This document shows positions 1 to 6,070 of a stretch of DNA of 12,741 nt, piece after piece. The notes under the pieces are model-generated. The model was given only the letters and a program-made list of their open reading frames with translations, had not been told where the DNA came from and did no database searches. Source of the stretch: JBEIUO01 sp964549785 (GTDB lineage: Bacteria; Planctomycetota; Phycisphaerae; Phycisphaerales; UBA1924); contig CAZJXA010000085.1 of the NCBI GenBank assembly GCA_964549785.1, positions 1 to 12,741 of the forward strand, read 5' to 3'. Each line of letters starts with the position of its first letter. Position 1 is the stretch's first letter. Position numbers and translations under genes: made by a program.

Positions 1-475
1 GGGGGCCGCGGCGGGGTGGGGAGAACTGCTGGACAGGCTTGTCGATCGGCTTGGAGCCGCCCATGTGGTTTGCATGGAGCCGGTCGAGTCGCATTTGCCG
101 GAAGAGGCATTTCGGGAGCGTTCGGCATTGGAGGCGTTGTCGACGCGCTGCCGGGCGGCTGTTTCCGAAGCGGATCGACCGACGATTCTCTTTTCTCAGC
201 CGGAGCCTGCAGCTGCGATGGCCTTGACACCGGACGGCCCGGTGCTGAGCCTGGACTGGCGGGGGCGGCGTTGGCGCGTGGTGGGCTGCTCGGCGCCCGA
301 GCGAGTCGGCCCGGAGTGGTGGCGCTGGGGATGCCCGGGCGACGCAAGGCAGCGGATGGCCGCCCCGCCTCCTGATCGGGATTACTTCGAACTGCAGACG
401 GAAGAGGGACGGTGGCTGTGGGCGTGCCGCCAACCCGCCACCGGCAAGTGGTTTGTGCATGGGGAGTGGGCGTAA
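1..475 (+). CDS. imuB: ImuB, Y-family polymerase-like mutasome subunit (5'-truncated, C-terminal part only)
   Basis: The reading frame is open from base 2 to the TAA at 473-475, so the window cuts off the beginning of the gene and only about 157 C-terminal codons are visible. Two stretches are typical of ImuB C-termini: LLDRL...EPVESHLPE near the left edge, and RDYFELQTEEGRWLWACR followed by WFVHGEWA at the very end. ImuB is related to Y-family (DinB-like) polymerases but normally lacks catalytic residues. It acts as the hub that ties the ImuA and DnaE2 proteins and the sliding clamp into the mutagenic translesion complex. The polymerase-like core and any clamp-binding motif lie outside the window and cannot be judged. 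dnaE2 begins at the very next base after the stop, which strongly supports the assignment and implies co-transcription and translational coupling. An ImuA gene and a LexA operator would be expected upstream. Confidence 0.85.
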   Translation, partial: GAAAGWGELLDRLVDRLGAAHVVCMEPVESHLPEEAFRERSALEALSTRCRAAVSEADRPTILFSQPEPAAAMALTPDGPVLSLDWRGRRWRVVGCSAPERVGPEWWRWGCPGDARQRMAAPPPDRDYFELQTEEGRWLWACRQPATGKWFVHGEWA

Positions 476-3400
476 TTGCCGGAACTCCCCTTTCCCAAAC
501 TCCACCCGCACCCGTTCCGTCGTGACGATTCGGCCACGGCGACGTGGCACGCCGGTGAGACGCCTTATACCGAACTGTGTGTGACCAGCAACTACACGTT
601 TCTGACCGGGGCCAGCCATCCTGAGGAGTTCATGGCTCGGGCGGCGGAACTGGGCTACCGGGGGATCGCCATCACCGATCGGCACACACTGGCCGGTGTT
701 GTGCGGGCCCACGTGGCGGCAAAGGAAGCGGGTATCCCGTTTATCCTTGGCACCTGCCTGCGGCTTGCCGATCTGCCCGGCTGCGCGCTCTTTGTCTACC
801 CGACTGACTTGGCGGCTTATGGGCGTTTATGCCGCCTGCTCACGCTCGGCAAAAGGCGGGCCGCCAAGGGGCAATGCCACCTTGCCTCCCAAGATCTAAA
901 GATGCACGCGGACGGGCTGCTGGGCATCGTGCTGACGGAGAAGCCGATGCCTGAATCGGAGTTTCGCTTTTTTCACGAGGTCTTCGACGACGACCGCCTA
1001 TCGCTGGCGGTGCGGTTCCATTACGCAGGCGATGACGCGGAGCAACTGGAACGGACGGTCAAGTTGAGCAAAGCGTTCGGCACTCCTCTCGTTGCGACCA
1101 ATGACGTGCACTACCACCATCACGACCGAAAGATGCTGCACGACATCGTGGGCTGCATACGCCATGGCTGCACATTGGGGGAGGCGGGCTTCCGTCTGCA
1201 CGCCAACGCCGAGCGCTATCTGAAGGCTCCTGAGGAGATGCATCGGCTCTTCGCGGATGTTCCGGGCGCGCTCACGCGAACGGCCGAGATCGCGGGGCGG
1301 CTTCGCGGCTTCAGCCTCGATCAGCTTCGATACCAGTATCCCGATGAAGTTGTGCCCGAGGGCAAGACCGCGCAGCAGCATCTCGTGGAGCTCGCCTGGA
1401 GCGGTGCGGAACGGATCTATCCCGAGGGCATCTCCGACAAGGTACGCGACCACCTCGATCACGAGCTGCGCCTGATCGAGGAGTTGGACTACGCCCCCTA
1501 TTTTCTGACCGTTCATGACTTGGTTCGGTTTGCCCGCACCGGGGAGGAGCGGCCGGGCGAGCGGCCGGCGACCTCGTGGCAGCCCGTCCTGTGCCAGGGC
1601 CGGGGGGCGGCCGCCAACTCGGCGGTGTGTTTCTGCCTGGGCGTGACGGCCGTCGACCCGACCAAGATCGACCTGCTGTTTGAGCGCTTCGTCAGCCGCG
1701 AACGGAACGAGCCGCCCGACATCGACATCGACTTCGAGCATGAGCGCCGCGAGGAGGTGATCCAGTACATCTACCGCAAATACGGGCGCGAGCGGGCGGC
1801 GCTGACCGCCGAAGTCATCACCTATCGCCGCCGGAGTGCCGTGCGCGATGTCGGCAAGGTCCTGGGTCTGTCGCTCGACTTGGTCGACCGGCTCGCCAAG
1901 GACGTTGAGTGGTTCGACCGTGGGCTGATGGAGCCCAAGCGTCTTCGCGAGTTGGGCCTCAACCCGGAGGATCCCACGTTGCGCTGGCTGGCGCGGCTGG
2001 TGGGCGAACTGCTCGGCTTTCCGCGGCACCTCTCGCAGCACGTGGGCGGGTTTGTCATCACGCGGGCTCCATTGTGCGATCTGGTGCCGATCGAAAACGC
2101 GGCCATGCCGGAGCGAACCGTCATTGAATGGGACAAGGACGATATCGATGCGGTGGGCATGCTCAAGGTTGATGTTCTGGGGCTTGGGATGCTGACCGCG
2201 CTGCGCAAATGCCTTGACCTGGTGAACGCGCGGCACGGTATGGCGTTGACGCTCGCGACCGTACCCACCGAAGATCCCGAAACCTACGAGATGATTCAGC
2301 GGGCCGACACTGTCGGCGTCTTTCAGATCGAGAGCCGGGCCCAGATGTCGATGCTGCCGCGGCTCAAGCCCGAGAAGTTCTACGACCTCGTCATCGAGGT
2401 GGCCATCGTGCGGCCCGGTCCGATCCAGGGTGACATGGTGCATCCGTATCTGCGTCGGCGGTCGGGCGAAGAACAGCCGGACTATGTCCACCCTGCGGTC
2501 AAGGAGGTGTTAGAAAAGACGCTGGGCGTGCCGCTCTTTCAGGAGCAATGCATGGCGCTGGCCGTCAAGGCGGCCGGGTTTACGCCCGGCGAAGCGGACC
2601 AGCTGCGGAGGGCGATGACGGCGTGGAAGCGGAAGGAGAATTTGATCTATCGCTTTGGAAGAAAGCTGATTGACGGGATGGAAGCCAAGGGCATCCCGCG
2701 GGCCTTCGCCGAGCGTTGCTTCGAGCAGATCAAAGGCTTCAGCGAGTACGGCTTCCCGGAGAGTCACGCCGCTTCGTTTGCGATTTTGGTCTACGTCTCC
2801 GCCTGGCTGAAATGTCATTATCCGGCGGAGTTTGCCGCCTCCCTGCTCAACAGCCAGCCGATGGGCTTCTACGCACCGGCCCAACTCGTGCGGGATGTCA
2901 AAGAACACGGCGTGGAGGTACTGCCGGTCGATGTCCATCACAGCGGCTGGGACTGCTCGATAGAGCCTGGCGGCGGCGTAAGGCTCGGGATGCGGCTGGT
3001 AAACGGTGTGGGGCAACCCGACGCCGACCGGCTTCGGGAGACGGTTGCCCGGCGAGGACAGTTCGCCGCCTTGCTTCCATTGTGGCGGGCCAGCGGGGTC
3101 GCCGTCCGGACTCTGCGCCGTCTCGCGGCGGGGGATGCGTTCGGGTCCATGGGTCTTAACCGGCAACAGGCGCTGTGGCAGACCCGGCTGCTGCGGGATG
3201 GGCCACTGCCGCTCTTTGACGATCTGGTAGCGCCCCCGCGCCCGGTGGATCATCGCGATTCATCCGACGGGCATGATTGCCTGCCCCTCATGAGTCCGCG
3301 GCAGCACGTCACCCTCGACTACGACGCGACCGGGCTCTCCCTCAAAGCCCATCCGGTGTCCTTCATCCGCGATCAGCTGCGGGAACTGAAAGCCGTGCCG

Positions 3401-3718
3401 TGCGGCGACCTGCATGATGCGATCAAGACGCCCGAAGGAGCGTTGGTAAGCGTGGCGGGTCTGGTACTCGTCAGGCAACGTCCCGGGACCGCTCATGAAG
3501 TGACGTTTATCACGCTGGAAGATGAGAGCGGCATCGCCAACCTCATCATCTGGAGCCGCGTCTATCAACGGTACCGTCGTGAGGCCGGGCGCCGGCTGAT
3601 TCTTGCTGCCGGCCGCGTGCAGCGGCAGGGGATCGTCGTGCACCTGGTCGTGACGAAGCTGCGCAGCGTGCGGGCCGAGTTTGAAACCCTTTCCGCGCGA
3701 TCTCGGGATTTTCACTGA
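476..3718 (+). CDS. dnaE2: Error-prone DNA polymerase DnaE2 (ImuC), C-family
   Basis: This 1080-aa protein is full length for DnaE2. It makes the catalytic subunit of the ImuA-ImuB-DnaE2 mutasome, which copies past DNA lesions after damage. Domains in order: a PHP domain (about residues 31-280, opening with SNYTFLTGASHPEEF); the polymerase palm with PDIDIDFEHERREEV, whose D417 and D419 correspond to catalytic aspartates of E. coli PolIII alpha; the fingers region with FSEYGFPESHAASFA at 755-769; and a C-terminal OB fold (about 989-1066). It ends in the DnaE2 signature SRDFH. The usual PHP metal ligand pair H-x-H reads C35-V-T37, so a PHP-based proofreading site is probably dead, as suits an error-prone enzyme. 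The start is a TTG immediately after the imuB stop, with GGGGAG at 461-466 as a possible ribosome-binding site inside imuB. The function is firm. Regulation by LexA is expected from other species but its site is not in view. Confidence 0.97.
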   Translation: MPELPFPKLHPHPFRRDDSATATWHAGETPYTELCVTSNYTFLTGASHPEEFMARAAELGYRGIAITDRHTLAGVVRAHVAAKEAGIPFILGTCLRLADLPGCALFVYPTDLAAYGRLCRLLTLGKRRAAKGQCHLASQDLKMHADGLLGIVLTEKPMPESEFRFFHEVFDDDRLSLAVRFHYAGDDAEQLERTVKLSKAFGTPLVATNDVHYHHHDRKMLHDIVGCIRHGCTLGEAGFRLHANAERYLKAPEEMHRLFADVPGALTRTAEIAGRLRGFSLDQLRYQYPDEVVPEGKTAQQHLVELAWSGAERIYPEGISDKVRDHLDHELRLIEELDYAPYFLTVHDLVRFARTGEERPGERPATSWQPVLCQGRGAAANSAVCFCLGVTAVDPTKIDLLFERFVSRERNEPPDIDIDFEHERREEVIQYIYRKYGRERAALTAEVITYRRRSAVRDVGKVLGLSLDLVDRLAKDVEWFDRGLMEPKRLRELGLNPEDPTLRWLARLVGELLGFPRHLSQHVGGFVITRAPLCDLVPIENAAMPERTVIEWDKDDIDAVGMLKVDVLGLGMLTALRKCLDLVNARHGMALTLATVPTEDPETYEMIQRADTVGVFQIESRAQMSMLPRLKPEKFYDLVIEVAIVRPGPIQGDMVHPYLRRRSGEEQPDYVHPAVKEVLEKTLGVPLFQEQCMALAVKAAGFTPGEADQLRRAMTAWKRKENLIYRFGRKLIDGMEAKGIPRAFAERCFEQIKGFSEYGFPESHAASFAILVYVSAWLKCHYPAEFAASLLNSQPMGFYAPAQLVRDVKEHGVEVLPVDVHHSGWDCSIEPGGGVRLGMRLVNGVGQPDADRLRETVARRGQFAALLPLWRASGVAVRTLRRLAAGDAFGSMGLNRQQALWQTRLLRDGPLPLFDDLVAPPRPVDHRDSSDGHDCLPLMSPRQHVTLDYDATGLSLKAHPVSFIRDQLRELKAVPCGDLHDAIKTPEGALVSVAGLVLVRQRPGTAHEVTFITLEDESGIANLIIWSRVYQRYRREAGRRLILAAGRVQRQGIVVHLVVTKLRSVRAEFETLSARSRDFH

Positions 3719-3733
3719 ATCACTATGAATCAC

Positions 3734-3765
3734 ATCCGCCGCAACGCGGTCACGGATGCCTTTCT
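3734..3765 (+). terminator. Possible hairpin terminator after dnaE2
   Basis: An interrupted hairpin lies 15 nt after the dnaE2 stop. The outer stem ATCCG (3734-3738) pairs with CGGAT (3753-3757). The inner stem CCGC (3739-3742) pairs with GCGG (3746-3749) around an AAC loop, with a TCA bulge on the right side. Only a weak T-rich stretch (TTTCT, 3761-3765) follows, so classical intrinsic termination is doubtful. It may instead protect or delimit the imuB-dnaE2 message. Confidence 0.3.
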
Positions 3766-3843
3766 GCCGCGGAGCCCCAGGTTGTCTTGCCGATTCCGTG
3801 CGACTCTGCGCCCCCAAGTCTGCGGCTGTCCATATTCTTTGGC

Positions 3844-4512
3844 TTGATCCTGCTGATCGACAACTACGACTCGTTTACTTGGAACCTTGTCCAGCGCATC
3901 GGCGAAGTTGATCGGACGCTGGTTATCGGTCGCGATCTGCGGGTGGTCCGGAATGATGAGGTGTCGGTCGGGGCGATTGAAACGATGGATGGCGGGAGGC
4001 CACCAGCGAAGATCATCATTTCACCGGGACCGTGCACGCCGAAGGAAGCGGGCATTTCTGGGGAAACGATCGCGCGTTTCGAGGGCCGGGTGCCGATCCT
4101 GGGGGTGTGCCTCGGGCACCAGTGCATGGCGGCGAACAACGGCATGACGGTGCAGCGGCACGTTGTTCCGATGCACGGGAAGACCAGCGAGATTTTTCAT
4201 CACGGGCGCGGTCTGTTCGAGGGGATGTCCAATCCGTTTGTGGCGACGCGGTATCACTCGCTGGTGGTGCTCCCGGAGACCATTCCGCCGCGAAACACAG
4301 GGGAAGACGGGTGGGAAGTGTCGGCGTGGGCGATGGAGCGGAATGACGACGGGTCGGATCGAAAGGTGGTTATGGGCCTTCGCCGGGCGTGGGCGGAAGG
4401 TTCCGACGCCGGGGTTCGACGGTCTCCTCTTGAGGGAGTGCAGTTTCATCCCGAGAGTTTTCTGACGGTGGAAGGTCCTCACCTGCTGAGAAATTTTCTG
4501 AGGATGACCTGA
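3844..4512 (+). CDS. pabA/trpG: Class-I glutamine amidotransferase subunit, anthranilate / aminodeoxychorismate synthase component II
   Basis: The protein releases ammonia from glutamine and passes it to a chorismate-aminating partner (TrpE for tryptophan, PabB for folate). Family signatures are clear: LILLIDNYDSFTWNLVQ at the N-terminus, SPGPCTP, the nucleophile elbow GVCLGHQ with Cys89, RYHSLVV, and GVQFHPES supplying His202 and Glu204 of the triad. I chose TTG 3844 because it gives the canonical family N-terminus (M-ILLIDNYDSFT, 222 aa). A TTG at 3787 would add 19 residues unlike the family, though it has a possible GGAG (3771-3774) upstream, whereas 3844 has no clear SD. The stretch between RYHSLVV and GVQFHPES is longer than usual, with charged and glycine-rich insertions. 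No TrpE or PabB gene is nearby, so the pathway cannot be decided; many bacteria use one such subunit for both. Confidence 0.9.
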   Translation: MILLIDNYDSFTWNLVQRIGEVDRTLVIGRDLRVVRNDEVSVGAIETMDGGRPPAKIIISPGPCTPKEAGISGETIARFEGRVPILGVCLGHQCMAANNGMTVQRHVVPMHGKTSEIFHHGRGLFEGMSNPFVATRYHSLVVLPETIPPRNTGEDGWEVSAWAMERNDDGSDRKVVMGLRRAWAEGSDAGVRRSPLEGVQFHPESFLTVEGPHLLRNFLRMT

Positions 4513-4570
4513 GGACCGGGTTCTCGGCCTTTGCAGAGGCGGAAACCATCGGAATCCAGCGTCCTACCTC

Positions 4571-4598
4571 TGGACGGGATTGGGTCTTCTGGTACAAT
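4571..4598 (+). promoter_or_regulatory. Candidate sigma-70-type promoter (extended -10) ahead of the four-gene cassette
   Basis: TGGACG (4571-4576, four of six matches to TTGACA) is followed after 16 nt by TACAAT (4593-4598, five of six matches to TATAAT). A TG dinucleotide directly before the -10, in the extended -10 position, adds support. Transcription would begin near 4605 and leave a leader of about 140 nt before the ATG at 4747. In such GC-rich DNA this AT-rich hexamer stands out. The rest of the 234-nt gap after the amidotransferase gene (4513-4746) shows nothing else I can name. Confidence 0.45.
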
Positions 4599-4746
4599 GA
4601 AAATTGAAATTTGCAAGGTCGATTGCCCGGCTCAGCATCTGTCTGGTATGGGGGCTTGCTTTCCGTGAGTCGGCCTCCGCCGCGTCGCTTCCGACGGTCG
4701 AGGGGCGCGTGGTTTTCAGATAGAACGTCGCTTTTGAGGTGCAGCA

Positions 4747-5154
4747 ATGGCCAGTCCAAAGTCAGGCAAATCGGCATCGGCGGTCGCTCCGGCGGCACCG
4801 GACGCAGCGCACGACGCGGACAACGCGGATCCGGGGGAAGTCTCCAAGGCCATGGCCGAGGCGTTGACGAGGCCGAAGGCGAAATATTCTCTGACCAAGG
4901 TGAAGCCCTTCGTCCCTGCTGAATCCAGCGTCCAGGACGAACCGGGCGAAGAGCCGACGTGGATTGAGATTCTGCTTACGGATGAAAGCGGAGCGGTGGT
5001 CCCGGGCGAGCCCTACGAGATTGAAATGCCCGACGGACGCGTGCATTCGGCCACGCTCGACCACGAGGGCTTTGCGCGGGTGGAAGGGATCGATCCCGGG
5101 ACGTGCCAGGTGCGGTTTCCGGAGCGGTGCAACGACAGTTGGGCCAGGGCCTGA
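4747..5154 (+). CDS. Small protein with disordered Ala-rich N-terminus and carboxypeptidase-regulatory-like beta domain; resembles T6SS spike-associated accessory domain
   Basis: This 135-aa protein has two parts. Residues 1-70 are low-complexity (Ala, Pro, Asp, Lys) and probably a flexible linker. Residues 71-125 form a compact beta domain with the pattern TWIEILLTDESGAVVPGEPY, then MPDGRV, TLDHEGFARVEGIDPGTC and V-R-F-P. That pattern (W-I-E-I-x-L-x-D-x-x-G-x-x-V-P-G-E, P-D-G, G-x-A-R-V-x-G-I-x-P-G-T-C) is one I know from short proteins and C-terminal extensions next to VgrG/PAAR genes, where it is thought to help mount cargo on the spike. The ATG has a good ribosome-binding site (GAGGTG, 4736-4741). 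There is no signal peptide or membrane segment. It is the first gene of the cassette and is followed by a LysM/peptidoglycan-binding protein, a frequent partner. The domain resemblance is fairly sure. The secretion role is inferred, because no VgrG is seen. Confidence 0.75.
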   Translation: MASPKSGKSASAVAPAAPDAAHDADNADPGEVSKAMAEALTRPKAKYSLTKVKPFVPAESSVQDEPGEEPTWIEILLTDESGAVVPGEPYEIEMPDGRVHSATLDHEGFARVEGIDPGTCQVRFPERCNDSWARA

Positions 5155-5164
5155 ACAGCGGGTT

Positions 5165-5183
5165 CGCGGGCCGGCGGCCCGCG
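5165..5183 (+). repeat. Perfect GC-only inverted repeat (hairpin) in the spacer between the first two cassette genes
   Basis: CGCGGGCC (5165-5172) and GGCCCGCG (5176-5183) are exact reverse complements separated by GGC, giving an 8-bp all-GC stem with a 3-nt loop. It begins 11 nt after the stop of the 135-aa protein and ends before the AGGAAG ribosome-binding site (5195-5200) of the next gene. There is no T-tract, so it is not a classical terminator. It could be a message-processing or 3'-end-stabilising element that sets different levels for the two proteins. Confidence 0.5.
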
Positions 5184-5208
5184 GCCCGTAGACGAGGAAG
5201 ACCAAGGA

Positions 5209-6015
5209 ATGGCGGGACACGACAACATGCCGGCGGTACGCGAGGTTCGGTCCGGCGAGTGGGTCTCGCGGATCGCGTGTGTGTACGGCGTCGCCGATTG
5301 GAAATCGGAGATCTGGCGACTGCCCGACAATGAAGAGCTGCGGGACCGTCGTGATCCGTATGTGCTGGCGCCGGGCGATCAACTCGCGATGCCGATTGCG
5401 GACGCCCGGAAGGATGCCTCGGCGACCACGCAGCAGCACCCGTTCGAGATCAAGCTCGTGAACGACGTTCTGCGCTTGCGTATTCTGACGATGAAGCCGG
5501 GGAAGCACGGCGAGAAGGGTGCCCCGGACGCGCCGCAGGAATACGAGCCGACCAAGGCCACCACGCTCGATTACGTGATTCATCGCGCGAGCACTCATCC
5601 GGTCGTGACGGGCAGCGGGCCGATCAGCGGGGGCAAGGCGGAGATTCAACTGCCGCGGGACGCGATCAAAGTGGAGATTCGCTACGAGGATCGGGTGGAC
5701 GATGCGCACGTTTTGAAGCGTCGCGTGATGTGCGTGCTGGGCTGCCTGAGGCCGATCTCGATGAAGGACGAGGGCGATGCGGGCGTTGGGCTCCGCGCGC
5801 GGGGCGTCCAGCAACGGCTTCTGGCGCTGGGGTTCGCGCCCGGGCCGCTGGACGGGGTTGTGGGCTCACGCACGCGCGGGGCCGTGAGAACGTTCCAACG
5901 ACTGGCGTCGAGCGCACCTGTCAAAGGACAATTGGGCATCACGGGCGACATCAAAGAGAGCGGCGTGATCGACGAAAAGACGGTGACGGCCCTGCGCCAG
6001 GCGTACGGGGCGTGA
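5209..6015 (+). CDS. LysM-like plus peptidoglycan-binding domain protein of the T6SS-accessory type
   Basis: The 268-aa protein shows three regions. Residues 10-63 are a degenerate LysM-like domain (VRSGEWVSRIACVYG...IWRLPDNEELRDRR...VLAPGDQLAMPI). Residues 78-160 are probably beta-rich (HPFEIKLVNDVLRLRIL... AEIQLPRDAIKVEI). Residues 193-266 form a peptidoglycan-binding_1-type helical domain (LRARGVQQRLLALGF...PLDGVVGSRTRGAVRTFQR, then VIDEKTVTALRQAYG). The combination 'IW-x-x-P-x-N-x-E-L...R-D-P-x-V-L-x-P-G-D' with a C-terminal peptidoglycan-binding domain is familiar from genes beside VgrG/PAAR and effector genes. It has no signal peptide, so it is not a normal Sec-exported wall protein, which supports delivery or docking by another route. 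The start ATG follows GAGGAAG (5194-5200) at good spacing; the later in-frame ATG at 5227 is less well placed. In this setting it is probably an adaptor between cargo and spike, or targets the peptidoglycan. Confidence 0.8.
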   Translation: MAGHDNMPAVREVRSGEWVSRIACVYGVADWKSEIWRLPDNEELRDRRDPYVLAPGDQLAMPIADARKDASATTQQHPFEIKLVNDVLRLRILTMKPGKHGEKGAPDAPQEYEPTKATTLDYVIHRASTHPVVTGSGPISGGKAEIQLPRDAIKVEIRYEDRVDDAHVLKRRVMCVLGCLRPISMKDEGDAGVGLRARGVQQRLLALGFAPGPLDGVVGSRTRGAVRTFQRLASSAPVKGQLGITGDIKESGVIDEKTVTALRQAYGA

Positions 6016-6070
6016 AGACATACTGGATGCATCAGGCCGGCGCAGGGCGCCCGGAAGGACGTACCGCGAG

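Noticed and set aside
998..2491. A 497-codon open frame on the minus strand inside dnaE2
   Set aside because: It lies entirely antisense to a confidently identified DnaE2. Its translation is rich in His, Arg, Pro and Gln with no family motif, as expected of the shadow of a high-GC gene.
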